A stretch of DNA of 64,000 bases from Eikenella halliae (GCF_001648475.1 NZ_LXSQ01000011.1:6408-70407); one strand, 5' to 3'. Shown: positions 32,999 through 41,532, counted from the first letter of the stretch. Program-made: numbers and translations. Notes: generated from the sequence alone by a model not told the origin.

Positions 32999-34339
32999 AT
33001 GCGCCTCCCCATCCCCTTCCGCCACTCCATCCAACTGCGCCTGGCCGCCGCGCTCAGTGCCGCCCTGCTGCTCGCCGCACTCCTGGCCGGCGGCTTTGCC
33101 TTTTACGACAGCTACCGCAGTACCAACAAACTGCAAGACGACCTCCTGCGCCAAATCGCCGCCCACATCGACCCCAACAGGCTACCTGAAAACACCGAAA
33201 GCCAGCGCGACGCCCACATCCGCATCCAAACCCCCGCCGGCGACCGCGCCCGAAGCCGCGATAGCGACGACGATGATGACGACCACATCACCCTCCCCGC
33301 CAACCTGCCCGAAGGCCTGCACACCTTCCAAGAGCCCGATGGCGACGACACCTACCGCGCCTACATCCGCCACACCCCCCAGGGGCCCATCGCCGTACTC
33401 CAAGAAAACGACTTCCGCGAAGACATGGCCGAACGTGCCGCCTGGAGCAGCGCCCTGCCGCTCATCCTGCTCGCCCCCCTCAGCATCCTGCTCACCATCT
33501 TTATCGTCCGCCGCACCATGCAGCCCGTGCACCACCTTTCCCAAAGCCTCGAAGCGCGCCACAGCAGCGACCTCGCCCCCCTGAGCACCGAAGACATCCC
33601 CAATGAAATCCGCGGTTTCATCCAAGCCATCAACCGCCTGCTTGAACGCACCCACCAAGCCATGCAGCAGCAACAGCGCTTCATCGCCGATGCCGCCCAC
33701 GAACTGCGCAGCCCCATGACCGCCCTTTCCCTGCAAGCCGAACGCCTGGCCGCCAACAGCCTGCCCGAACCCGCCGCCGGCCAGCTCGCCAACCTCCTGC
33801 AAGGCATCCACCGCAACCGCCGCCTGCTCGAGCAACTCCTCTCTCTCTCCCGCGCCCAAGCTCCCGAAGCCCGGCGTCCCCAAGAGCGCCTGTCCAGCCA
33901 AGACCTCTTCCGCAGCGTGATTGAAGACCTCCTGCCCCTGGCCGAAGCCAAAGAGCAAGACCTCGGCGTATCCAGCCCCGCCAACCCCGTCTTCCACGCC
34001 AACGAAGCCGACCTTTACACCCTCGTCAAAACCCTGGCCGACAACGCCATCCGCTACACCCCGCCCGGCAGCCAAATCGACTTGAGTGCCGAAGAAACAC
34101 CCGGCCACATCATCTTCCGCATCGAAGACAACGGCCCCGGCATCCCACCCGCCGAACGCAGCCGCGTGTTCGACCCCTTCTACCGCATCCTCGGCAGCGG
34201 CCAGGAAGGCACCGGCCTCGGTCTCTCCATCGCCCGCACCATCGCCGAACGCCACGGCGGCCGCATCGAACTGGCTCAAAGCCCCCACCACCCCAGCGGC
34301 CTGCTCGTGAGCGTGTATCTGAGCAAACAATATTTGTAG
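32999..34339 (+). CDS. Sensor histidine kinase
   Basis: 446 residues. Two membrane helices (about 13-35 and 153-171) flank a periplasmic sensor. The HisKA site is His234 (DAAHELRSPM), followed by an N box (DNAIRYTP), DNGPGIP and GTGLGLSIA. The sensor holds an acidic run of Asp residues (88-95, RDSDDDDDDH) that could bind cations, and an in-frame DUS at 33180 encoding RLPEN. The arrangement is QseC/PmrB-like. A Fe, Al, polyamine or peptide ligand is possible but not shown. Confidence 0.93.
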   Translation: MRLPIPFRHSIQLRLAAALSAALLLAALLAGGFAFYDSYRSTNKLQDDLLRQIAAHIDPNRLPENTESQRDAHIRIQTPAGDRARSRDSDDDDDDHITLPANLPEGLHTFQEPDGDDTYRAYIRHTPQGPIAVLQENDFREDMAERAAWSSALPLILLAPLSILLTIFIVRRTMQPVHHLSQSLEARHSSDLAPLSTEDIPNEIRGFIQAINRLLERTHQAMQQQQRFIADAAHELRSPMTALSLQAERLAANSLPEPAAGQLANLLQGIHRNRRLLEQLLSLSRAQAPEARRPQERLSSQDLFRSVIEDLLPLAEAKEQDLGVSSPANPVFHANEADLYTLVKTLADNAIRYTPPGSQIDLSAEETPGHIIFRIEDNGPGIPPAERSRVFDPFYRILGSGQEGTGLGLSIARTIAERHGGRIELAQSPHHPSGLLVSVYLSKQYL

Positions 34340-34342
34340 CGT

Positions 34343-34380
34343 TTTTCAGGTAGCCTTGTTCATTAAAGGCTACCTGAAAA
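34343..34380 (+). terminator. Terminator after the histidine kinase, DUS inverted pair
   Basis: TTTTCAGGTAGCCTT and AAGGCTACCTGAAAA with an eight-base loop, three bases after the kinase stop. Confidence 0.75.
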
Positions 34381-34430
34381 CAGTGATTGCCGGATTTTTG
34401 CAGAGAGGGCATAAATGCCCACACGGTTTT

Positions 34431-34465
34431 TAACTTCGTTGAAGCGGTGCTTTCAGGTAGCCTGA
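34431..34465 (-). repeat. Composite DUS-box repeat, reverse orientation
   Basis: On the minus strand a DUS is followed by GCACCGCTTCAACGAAGTT, the box with one change. Confidence 0.65.
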
Positions 34466-34519
34466 AAGGGATGCGTGGCAACGAGTGTCCCATCCTACGC
34501 TTGCTGTAATTCGGTTTAA

Positions 34520-34568
34520 CCAAGAATACAAGGCCGTCTGAAAAACTCAGACGGCCTTGTATTCTTGG
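34520..34568 (-). terminator. Terminator made of Neisseria-dialect AG-DUS
   Basis: Perfect 22-base arms contain AGGCCGTCTGA and its complement with a five-base loop. This is the genus Neisseria dialect rather than the Eikenella one. It lies 27 bases after the YbjQ-like gene it would terminate. Confidence 0.8.
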
Positions 34569-34594
34569 CATCAATTATGTAGAGACTGAACCGG

Positions 34595-35083
34595 CTAAGA
34601 CAGCACTCCTGCCGTGCCATAAGCCAACACTTCAACCGTACCTACCACACCGCCTTGTTGCGGTTGATAGATATTATCCAAAGAGGCCGTTTCCAATTTG
34701 AAGTTCAACACGGCATTTGCCCCTTTCGCTGCGGCCTGTTCTTTTAGGCGCAGTACGGCTTCGCGCCGTGCACGGTCGAGCAAGGTTTCGTAGCTGCGGA
34801 TATTGCCGCCGAAAAAATTGCGGAACGCTGCCAACATACGGCGGAAATAATCGCTGGAAACCACAACTCCCGCATAAACCAATTCTCCGCCACTGAAATC
34901 CTGCGGCGTTTTTTTAACAGCAATAACCATGATATGCCGCAGCGCAGCTTCCCGCGCCTCTATATCAGCATAATGCTTCCGCTCAATATGGCGGCCGGTG
35001 AAATAGGTGATCAGCAGCAGCCAAATCGGCCACAGGCACATCAGCAGCAGGATAACGGAAAATCCATCGTTGTCGTTCGACAT
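34595..35083 (-). CDS. YbjQ-like domain protein with N-terminal membrane helix
   Basis: 162 residues. Residues ~8-29 form a membrane helix (FSVILLLMCLWPIWLLLITYF), followed by a YbjQ/UPF0145-type domain: FFGGNIRSYETLLDRARREAVLRLKEQAAAKGANAVLNFKLET. Function of the family is not established; assembly into pentamers and metal binding have been proposed. It is nine bases after the next YbjQ gene, forming a two-gene operon ending in a Neisseria-type DUS terminator. Confidence 0.8.
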   Translation of the reverse strand: MSNDNDGFSVILLLMCLWPIWLLLITYFTGRHIERKHYADIEAREAALRHIMVIAVKKTPQDFSGGELVYAGVVVSSDYFRRMLAAFRNFFGGNIRSYETLLDRARREAVLRLKEQAAAKGANAVLNFKLETASLDNIYQPQQGGVVGTVEVLAYGTAGVLS

Positions 35084-35092
35084 CGCAGCCTC

Positions 35093-35410
35093 CTATTCCA
35101 AAACCACAGCTGTACCGTAGGCAAAAATTTCGGCAGCCCCTGCCGCTACGGATGCAGTGGAAAAACGCACATTTACCACGGCATTGGCCCCGGCCTGGCG
35201 CGCTTGTTCAACCATGCGTGCAATCGCCTCATCACGGGCTTCGTTTAAAAGCTCGGTGTAGCCCTTCAATTCACCGCCAACCAAGTTTTTCAAGCTCGCC
35301 ATAAAATCCCGGCCGGCGTGTTTGGCGCGCACGGTCGAACCCTGAACCAATCCCAAATGGCGGACGACGGTGCGGCCGGGAACGGTTTCAATATTGCTCA
35401 GTAACATCAT
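35093..35410 (-). CDS. YbjQ/UPF0145-family protein
   Basis: 105 residues, usual family length. VPGRTVVRHLGLVQGSTVRAKH, NLVGGELKGYTELLNEARDEA and QAGANAVVNVRFSTAS are the family core. Soluble, function unknown. A paralogue fused to a membrane helix is encoded directly downstream, suggesting a membrane-linked complex. The region 35411-35629 upstream shows one DUS and no gene. Confidence 0.85.
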   Translation of the reverse strand: MMLLSNIETVPGRTVVRHLGLVQGSTVRAKHAGRDFMASLKNLVGGELKGYTELLNEARDEAIARMVEQARQAGANAVVNVRFSTASVAAGAAEIFAYGTAVVLE

Positions 35411-35629
35411 ATTTTTCCCTTTCGTTACATTGATATTTTATGCAGGCTGCCTTGGCAGGAACCTGCGGCAGCTCCGTTATGAACAACGGCTACCCATCAT
35501 ATCATTTCCGCCAACACCCAAACAATTCGGCCACCATCCTTGCTTCTTCCGAGCAGGCTTCTCCGTTGGGCTGGGCAACTGCTTGCCCGCACGGGTGAAT
35601 CAGTACTTATCTGCACCCCAACGTATTTT

Positions 35630-36523
35630 TCAGGTAGCCTCTGCCTCCCCCATAAAGCTCTCTTGCAAGATCCGCAACACGGCAGCGGTGCGAGCGGCTT
35701 GAACGCGGTGGGGCGTTACGGCATAGAGGGTAACGGCGGGTAGCTGCCAATCGGACAGGAGGATTTGCAGCCGGCCTTGGGCAACGGCATCGCGGGTTTC
35801 GCCGGCAATAATCAGGGCAAGACCGAGGCCGGCTTCGCACAGGTGGCACACGGCGGCGAGCTGGTTGCAAACGGTGCCGCGATCGATGTTGAGCAGATAG
35901 CGTTCATTGCCGCGTGCCAGCTCGATGTGCGGCGGCAGGTGGTACACCCAAGGGTGGGCGGCTAAATCGGCAGGATGGGTAATGTCGGGGGCGGTTTTCA
36001 GGTAGCCCGGAGCAGCGCAAATTTGCCAAGGCCATTCGGCCAGCCTGCGGGCAACCAGGTCGGGCTCGTCCAAGGCATGACCGCCGCCACGCAAGGCAAT
36101 GTCGATACTGCCTTCGCGCAGTTCTTCGATGGCTTCGCCAAAGTGTAATTCAAGGCTGAGGGCGGGATGTTCGCGGCGGATGCGCCGCAGGGCGTGCTGA
36201 AAGGCGGCAGCATTCACTAAACCGGTGGGCGCGGCCAAGCGCACGCTGCCGGCAATGTCGGTTTTGAGGCCGTCGAGCGCGGTGCGGGTGTCTTGCACGG
36301 TGGCAAGCAGACGGCGGCAATGGGCAGCAAGTGCTTGGCCGGCATCGGTGGGAGCCAGGCGGCGGGTGCTGCGGTGCAGCAGCTTCACGCCATGCAGCTT
36401 TTCCAGCCGGCTGATGTGCTGGCTCACGGCAGACGGGGTCATGCCCAAGGCTTGCGCGGCGGCGTTCATACTGCCGTGTTCGAGCACGGCAGCAAAGGCG
36501 AGCAGGGGTTTGAGATCATCCAT
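35630..36523 (-). CDS. LysR-family transcriptional regulator
   Basis: 297 residues. The N-terminal helix-turn-helix is LLAFAAVLEHGSMNAAAQALGMTPSAVSQHISRLEKLHGV; the remainder is a LysR substrate-binding domain with the CrgA/AaeR-like LEKLHG...LLHRSTRRLAPTDAG start. Two in-frame DUS lie near 35629 and 35999. The target gene is unknown; the NAD(P)-binding gene at 37373 is separated from it by two unrelated genes. Confidence 0.92.
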   Translation of the reverse strand: MDDLKPLLAFAAVLEHGSMNAAAQALGMTPSAVSQHISRLEKLHGVKLLHRSTRRLAPTDAGQALAAHCRRLLATVQDTRTALDGLKTDIAGSVRLAAPTGLVNAAAFQHALRRIRREHPALSLELHFGEAIEELREGSIDIALRGGGHALDEPDLVARRLAEWPWQICAAPGYLKTAPDITHPADLAAHPWVYHLPPHIELARGNERYLLNIDRGTVCNQLAAVCHLCEAGLGLALIIAGETRDAVAQGRLQILLSDWQLPAVTLYAVTPHRVQAARTAAVLRILQESFMGEAEAT

Positions 36524-36529
36524 AACAGT

Positions 36530-36832
36530 TTATTTAAACAAATTTTTTGTCTTCACCGAATAAGCGCTGCCTTCAAACACGCGTATTTCAAACTCAAGCC
36601 GTGTGCAGATACTTTCCAAGGGGCGACGTTTTTTAGCGCTGAGCGTGAGGCTGTCTTGCTCTGCGGCGAGCTCGACATTTTTGATGTTTTCCTCCCGCAT
36701 GATGCGGCGGATGATTTTGGCCAGCTCATGGCCGCTTGGGGCGTATTGCGAGAAAAAACAGTGTTCATGGCCGCCTAAACCGGCAAACGACAGGCTGAAG
36801 CGGTTGCCGGTTTGAACAATTTGATTGTGCAT
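36530..36832 (-). CDS. Small protein of unknown function
   Basis: 100 residues, no signal peptide or membrane helix. A helical middle (HELAKIIRRIMREENIKNVELAAEQ) is the only clear structure. Three bases separate it from the upstream DUF2251-like gene and six from the downstream LysR gene, so it is probably co-transcribed with the former. Family not recognised. Confidence 0.6.
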   Translation of the reverse strand: MHNQIVQTGNRFSLSFAGLGGHEHCFFSQYAPSGHELAKIIRRIMREENIKNVELAAEQDSLTLSAKKRRPLESICTRLEFEIRVFEGSAYSVKTKNLFK

Positions 36833-36835
36833 GGT

Positions 36836-37249
36836 TTATGTGCCCAGCAGTTGGTCGAGCAACTCATCGCTCAGCAGGCGGTTGGGCTCGCGCAGCCAAT
36901 CGCCATCGGCCTCGGGGAAGGCGTTGCGGCAATAACCGGCGTGGGCGGCAAAGTCGAACACGGCGTGGATGTAGCCGTTGATATCAAGCACGGCCAGGCC
37001 GAGGTCTTCGCTCCATAGAATGCTGATTTCGGATGGGATATGACGGTCGGCTACGTCTTCCACGTTATAAATATGCAGCGCATCGAGGATACCTTCCTCT
37101 TGGTGCACGGCATAGAAATAGCCGGTGCCGCAATCGTCTTCAAACACCACGCCGTAGGGGCTTTGTTCGAAAAAAGATTCCAACACCAGCTCTTGGCCGG
37201 GGGTGAATTGCTCAGGTTCGCGGCCCAAATACAGGGTTTTTTGTGTCAT
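36836..37249 (-). CDS. DUF2251-like protein
   Basis: 137 residues from ATG 37249, preceded by GGAG; an ATG at 37261 lacks a site. The segment SPYGVVFEDDCGTGYFYAVH and the ILDALHIYNVEDV centre match DUF2251-type proteins of unknown function. Acidic and cytoplasmic. Likely operon with the following small gene. Confidence 0.65.
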   Translation of the reverse strand: MTQKTLYLGREPEQFTPGQELVLESFFEQSPYGVVFEDDCGTGYFYAVHQEEGILDALHIYNVEDVADRHIPSEISILWSEDLGLAVLDINGYIHAVFDFAAHAGYCRNAFPEADGDWLREPNRLLSDELLDQLLGT

Positions 37250-37372
37250 GACGGTCTCCATTGTTTAGTTGGGCTTCACAGCGTAAACAGTTTACAGCGG
37301 ATTATCAAGCTGGATGAATGCCCTTAGAATGCGCTCCATCATGATTAATCAACAAAACTTAAGGAGCTAAAT

Positions 37373-38032
37373 ATGAAATTCGCTGTAATCGGTGCCACCG
37401 GATATGTGGGCAACGCTGTGGTGCGCGAGCTGGCAGAACGCGGGCATGAAGTAAGCGCCTTTGCGCGCAACACGGATAAGGTGTTGGCCGCGCCGAATGT
37501 GAAAGCCGTGCAGGCCGATGTGCATGCAGCCGATTTTGCCACGCAGCTCTCCGGCTTCGATGCAGTGGTGAGCGCGTTCAACCCGGGTTGGGCAAATCCG
37601 AACATCGGCCGCGATTTCACCGCCGGCTACGCAGCCATCCTAGCGGCAGCCAAAGCGGCGAAAGTGCCCTATCTTTTGGCCGTGGGCGGCGCGGGCAGCC
37701 TGTTTGTGGCACCCGGCGTGCAGCTGATTGATACGCCTGTATTCCCAAAAGAAATTTTCGATGGCGCCAACGCCGCACGCAATCTGCTGCGCGACTTGCA
37801 AACCCAACATGCCGATGTGAACTGGGCGATGATTTCCCCGCCCGCCTGCCTCGGCGCCGACGGCGGCTTCAGCGAAGAGCGCACCGGCCAATACCGCCTG
37901 GGCGGCGATGAACTCCTGATGACGGGCGATGCACCGGCCGGCATCAGTGTGGCAGATTTGGCCATTGCGATTGCCGATGATGTGGAGAAGAAAGCCCATC
38001 TGCACCAACGCTTCACCGCAGCAGCCGTATAA
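37373..38032 (+). CDS. NAD(P)-binding (atypical SDR) protein
   Basis: 219 residues. KFAVIGATGYVGNAVVRELAERGHEV is the Rossmann start of the NmrA/SDR_a5-type family, with VVSAFNPGW and a VPYLLAVGGAGSL strand. The classical Tyr-Lys pair is not obvious, as usual for this group, so it could be a reductase or redox sensor. AAGGAG precedes the ATG. Ends in a DUS terminator. Confidence 0.85.
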   Translation: MKFAVIGATGYVGNAVVRELAERGHEVSAFARNTDKVLAAPNVKAVQADVHAADFATQLSGFDAVVSAFNPGWANPNIGRDFTAGYAAILAAAKAAKVPYLLAVGGAGSLFVAPGVQLIDTPVFPKEIFDGANAARNLLRDLQTQHADVNWAMISPPACLGADGGFSEERTGQYRLGGDELLMTGDAPAGISVADLAIAIADDVEKKAHLHQRFTAAAV

Positions 38033-38055
38033 ATAAGGCATACCAAAAGGCTAAA

Positions 38056-38092
38056 AGCTACCTGAAAACCATATGGTTTTTTCAGGTAGCCT
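38056..38092 (+). terminator. DUS inverted-pair terminator
   Basis: AGCTACCTGAAAACCAT and ATGGTTTTTTCAGGTAGCCT pair almost without a loop, 24 bases after the NAD(P)-binding gene. Confidence 0.7.
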
Positions 38093-38193
38093 TTATTTCA
38101 TTCCACAAAACGGGCACTAGCCGCCCGTACAGATGCTTTTCAGGTAGCCTCTCATAACAATGGGCAGGTATCAAACCCGCCCTTCAAACACGC

Positions 38194-38976
38194 TCAGCGC
38201 AGCCACTGCCAAGTGCTGCCCGGCGGCACGTGTGCCTGATGCAGCATGGTTTTGAAGTCCAGCCCGTATTGCTCGCCCAGCTTGGCGGCTTTTTTCTGCA
38301 GGGCGGCCAGCGGCTGGGGCGCTTGGTTTTGGAAGGCAAGCACGGCCACGTTGCCGTGGGTTTCGGCGGGCACGCACAACACACGCTGCTCAAACACCTG
38401 CGCGAGCCGTTGCAGGAAAAGCGGGTAGCGTTTGTCGCCGCTCCACCAGTTGGTGACGAAAATGCCGTTGTCGCTCAGGGCGGTGCGGCAGTCGGCAAAA
38501 AACGGCTCGGCCACCAGGGCGTCGATAATCTGCACGCCGTCGAAGCCGTCCACCAGCAAAATATCTGTGCCGCCGCGCAGGGTTTTGATGTATTCCGCGC
38601 CGTCGGCCTCGATGATTTCAAATTTTTCGCCCTCAAACGGCAATTCAAACAGGCCGCGCGCCACGCTGATTACCTGCGGGTTGATTTCCACCGCCGTTTG
38701 CGCCACTTCGGGCAGGTGGGCATCGATCCAGCGCACAAACGAGCCGCCACCCAGCCCGATTTGCGTGATGTGGCGCACGTTTTCAGCAAACAGGAGCCAA
38801 GCCATCATGGCGCGGCTGTAGGAAAGCACCAGCTCGGCGGGGTAATCCACATTCATCGAGCTTTGCACCGTTTCGCTGCCCAAATGCAGCGAGCGGATGT
38901 TGCCGTGTTCGGAAATGCCCACTTCGGGCAGGGCGAAACGTGCCGAACGCAGGCGGCGGTAGGGATGACGTGCCAT
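38194..38976 (-). CDS. Spermidine-synthase-like protein
   Basis: 260 residues. The Rossmann SAM-type core ITQIGLGGGSFVRWIDAHLPEVAQTAVEINPQVISVARGLF and a following DILLVDGFDG correspond to the SpeE fold. The N-terminal tetramerisation domain is short. A partner SpeD is not in the window, so it may not make spermidine; many Neisseriaceae carry such an orphan. Monocistronic. Confidence 0.75.
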   Translation of the reverse strand: MARHPYRRLRSARFALPEVGISEHGNIRSLHLGSETVQSSMNVDYPAELVLSYSRAMMAWLLFAENVRHITQIGLGGGSFVRWIDAHLPEVAQTAVEINPQVISVARGLFELPFEGEKFEIIEADGAEYIKTLRGGTDILLVDGFDGVQIIDALVAEPFFADCRTALSDNGIFVTNWWSGDKRYPLFLQRLAQVFEQRVLCVPAETHGNVAVLAFQNQAPQPLAALQKKAAKLGEQYGLDFKTMLHQAHVPPGSTWQWLR

Positions 38977-39098
38977 ATCAACAAGCCTTTGGCCAAAATG
39001 CGGAAGGCGGGCATTCTAGCACGGTTTTCAGGTAGCCTTATACCGCCTCCCGCCGCTATTGGGCAGAATACCGCGCTCCGCCACAGGCTACCTGAAAA

Positions 39099-39175
39099 TA
39101 TAGTGGATCAGAAATAAGAATGAGACAAGGCGGCAAACCGCAGACAGTACAGGTAGTACGGTAAGACAAACCAAT
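39099..39175. repeat. Half of a Correia repeat enclosed element
   Basis: It begins with the perfect end TATAGTGG and keeps the ACAAGGCGGC and CCGCAGACAGTAC blocks, but the right half fades and the closing CCACTATA is absent. Confidence 0.7.
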
Positions 39176-39235
39176 GTGGTGGCGAAAGTTAAGTAGAGCC
39201 TTGCTGCCATTTTAAAGCTGCCGGCAAGCTGTCGG

Positions 39236-39250
39236 TGTTATACTATTGCT
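39236..39250. promoter_or_regulatory. Weak Zur-box candidate before ydfG-zur-zigA
   Basis: TGTTATACTATTGCT matches the left half of the Zur consensus TGTTAT-N3-ATAACA but not the right half. It is about 100 bases before the first gene of a cluster containing zur. Confidence 0.22.
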
Positions 39251-39349
39251 TTTAGCCAAAGCCGTTATTCCTTCCTGCAAAGCGAGCCAACGCCATAGGA
39301 AGAGAAGCACCCCGGCTATATCGAGCAATCCAGCACAACGGAGGCAATC

Positions 39350-40105
39350 ATGAGCATTTTGGTTACCGGCGCATCGGCCGGTTTCGGGCGGGCCATCTGC
39401 CGCACGCTCGCCGCAGCGGGCTACCGCGTGATCGGCGCAGCGCGGCGTGCCGACAAACTGGACGAACTGCGCGCGGAATTGGGCGCCAACTTCCTGCCGC
39501 TGCAAATGGATGTGAGTGATACCGCTTCCGTGGATACCGCGCTCAAAGGGCTACCTGAAAACTTTGCCCGGATCGACTGCCTGGTGAACAACGCCGGCCT
39601 GGCCTTGGGTTTAGACCCTGCTCATCAAGCCGATTTCGCCGACTGGCAAACCATGATTCAAACCAACATCATCGGCCTCACCTACCTCACCCGCCAAGTG
39701 CTGCCCGGCATGGTGGCGCGCGGCAGCGGCTATATCATCAACCTCGGCTCGGTGGCCGGCACCTACCCCTACCCCGGCGGCAATGTGTATGGCGCCACCA
39801 AGGCCTATGTGCGCCAATTCAGCCTGAATCTGCGCGCCGATTTGGCCGGCACGGGCGTGCGCGTGAGCAACATCGAGCCCGGCCTGTGCGGTGACACCGA
39901 GTTTTCCAACGTGCGCTTCAAAGGCGACGACCAACGCGCCGCCGATGTATATAAAAACGTGGACTACATCCGCCCCGAAGACATCGCCGACACCGTGCTG
40001 TGGCTCTACCGGCGCCCCGCGCACATGAACGTGAACAGCATCGAAATCATGCCGGTGGCGCAGAGCTTCAACCCGCTCGCCGTTGTGCGCCACCCCAGCC
40101 AATAA
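39350..40105 (+). CDS. ydfG: NADP-dependent 3-hydroxy acid dehydrogenase, SDR family
   Basis: 251 residues. ILVTGASAGFGRAICRTLA is the cofactor motif; NNAGLALG, the catalytic SVAG and YGATKAYVRQ, and PGLCGDTEFSNVRFKGD identify the YdfG branch. It oxidises L-allo-threonine, serine or related 3-hydroxy acids. First gene of a three-gene cluster; zur starts 15 bases later. A DUS at ~39548 gives LPEN in frame. Confidence 0.9.
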   Translation: MSILVTGASAGFGRAICRTLAAAGYRVIGAARRADKLDELRAELGANFLPLQMDVSDTASVDTALKGLPENFARIDCLVNNAGLALGLDPAHQADFADWQTMIQTNIIGLTYLTRQVLPGMVARGSGYIINLGSVAGTYPYPGGNVYGATKAYVRQFSLNLRADLAGTGVRVSNIEPGLCGDTEFSNVRFKGDDQRAADVYKNVDYIRPEDIADTVLWLYRRPAHMNVNSIEIMPVAQSFNPLAVVRHPSQ

Positions 40106-40120
40106 TAATAGGAAGCAGCC

Positions 40121-40609
40121 ATGACCAAGCACTCCGCACCCGACTACAAAACCGCCATCATCGCCCGCGCCCGCGAGCAAGGCCTGCAGATTACCGCCCT
40201 GCGCGAGCAGGTGCTGGATATCGTTTTGCGGCAGGAAGGCGTGATTAAGGCCTACACCGTGCTGGCGCAAATGCAGCAGCAGAGCAACGGTGTGGTGGCG
40301 CCGCCCACCGCCTACCGCGCGCTCGATTTCTGGGCCGAACACGGCGTGCTGCACAAAGTGGCCGCAGTAAACGGCTATGTTTTATGCAGCCATGCCCGCC
40401 ACCATTGCGACGACCACTGCCACAGCAGCGACGAGCAGCAACACCACCACAGCGCCTTCATTTTGGTGTGTACCGAGTGCGGCAACACCGATGAGCAAAC
40501 CCTCTCCCGCGAATGGCAGGCGCTGTGCGCCGGCGTGGCCGCAGGCGGGTTTAAATTAAAAGAAGAACATGTTGTTTTAACAGGAATATGCAAACAATGT
40601 CAGAAATAA
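40121..40609 (+). CDS. zur: Fur-family zinc regulator (Zur)
   Basis: 162 residues. An N-terminal winged helix (GLQITALREQVLDIVLRQ and PPTAYRALDFWAEHG) and C-terminal CTECG and CKQCQK zinc-site cysteines are Zur-like. A histidine/cysteine-rich insertion (HARHHCDDHCHSSDEQQHHH, residues ~89-108) lies between domains and could hold extra zinc. The 3' end overlaps the CobW-like gene. It represses zinc-uptake genes when zinc is sufficient. Confidence 0.88.
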   Translation: MTKHSAPDYKTAIIARAREQGLQITALREQVLDIVLRQEGVIKAYTVLAQMQQQSNGVVAPPTAYRALDFWAEHGVLHKVAAVNGYVLCSHARHHCDDHCHSSDEQQHHHSAFILVCTECGNTDEQTLSREWQALCAGVAAGGFKLKEEHVVLTGICKQCQK

Positions 40610-41526
40610 AGAAAGCAAAAGTACATCTGTTTTCCGGCTTTTTGGGAACAGGCAAAACCACCGCCCTGCGCCACCTGATGGAGCAGAAGAGCCCCGATGA
40701 AAAATGGGTGATCGTGGTAAACGAATTCGGCGAAATCGGCATCGACGGCGCCGTGCTGAGCGACAACGGCATCCCCGTGGCCGAAATCGCCGGCGGCTGC
40801 CTGTGCTGCGTGGCCGGTGCGCAGATGGGCACCACCATCAACCGCATGGTGAGCGGCAACAAGCCCAACCGCATCATCATCGAAGCCAGCGGCCTGGCAC
40901 ACGCCGCCAGCGTGATCGACGAGTTGCGCGCCAAACCCTTCGACCAAATGCTGGATATCGGCGCCGTATTTACCCTGGTCGACCCGCGCCAATTCACTAA
41001 CCCCGACTACGCCAACCAGCCGCTCTACCGCGACCAGGTGAGCGTGGCCGACGTGCTGATCGCCAACAAAACCGACATGTGCAGCCCCGAAGAAATGGCC
41101 GCCTTCCGCAGCAAAGCCGCCCAACTCTTCCCGCCCAAAGCCGCCGTGCTGGAAACCACCGATGCTTATTTAGACATCGCCCTGCTGGAAACCCCGGTGG
41201 CAGAAAAAAGCCGCTACCGCATCAAAGAGCTGCCCGACAACAGCATGGGCCTGCAATCGCAAGGCTACACCTTCCCCGCCGGCAGCAGCTTCGACGGCGA
41301 AAAGCTCACCAAATTCTTCAACGACCTGCCCAAACTGTGCGAAGGCCTCATCCGCGCCAAAGGCGTGTTCCAAGTACTTGGCAGCTGGGTGTGGCTCAAC
41401 TGGAGCGAAGGCCAATGGGGCGCCAACCAAGTGGCCTGGCGGCGCGACAGCCGCTTTGAAGTGATCGCCAAATCCTTCGACAGCGACACGCTGGAACAGA
41501 GATTGCAAGCCGCGCTGGAGAAATAA
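40588..41526 (+). CDS. CobW/ZigA-family GTP-dependent zinc metallochaperone
   Basis: 312 residues; start ATG 40588 or, better spaced from AGGA, ATG 40597. The P-loop GFLGTGKTT, metal motif GGCLCC (CxCC), and a GTP-binding NKTD are all present, with a CobW C-terminal domain. These proteins deliver zinc to client enzymes under zinc limitation. Its start overlaps the end of zur by 22 bases, giving translational coupling and a shared role in zinc homeostasis. Confidence 0.9.
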   Translation: MQTMSEIKKAKVHLFSGFLGTGKTTALRHLMEQKSPDEKWVIVVNEFGEIGIDGAVLSDNGIPVAEIAGGCLCCVAGAQMGTTINRMVSGNKPNRIIIEASGLAHAASVIDELRAKPFDQMLDIGAVFTLVDPRQFTNPDYANQPLYRDQVSVADVLIANKTDMCSPEEMAAFRSKAAQLFPPKAAVLETTDAYLDIALLETPVAEKSRYRIKELPDNSMGLQSQGYTFPAGSSFDGEKLTKFFNDLPKLCEGLIRAKGVFQVLGSWVWLNWSEGQWGANQVAWRRDSRFEVIAKSFDSDTLEQRLQAALEK

Positions 41527-41532
41527 AACGGA

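Larger units (their letters stand above)
38977..39349. other. Spacer with DUS words, a half CREE and the ydfG promoter region
   Basis: No gene is supported. It holds two DUS in inverted order 60 bases apart (39023 and 39085), half of a Correia element and the upstream region of the zinc cluster. Confidence 0.7.
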
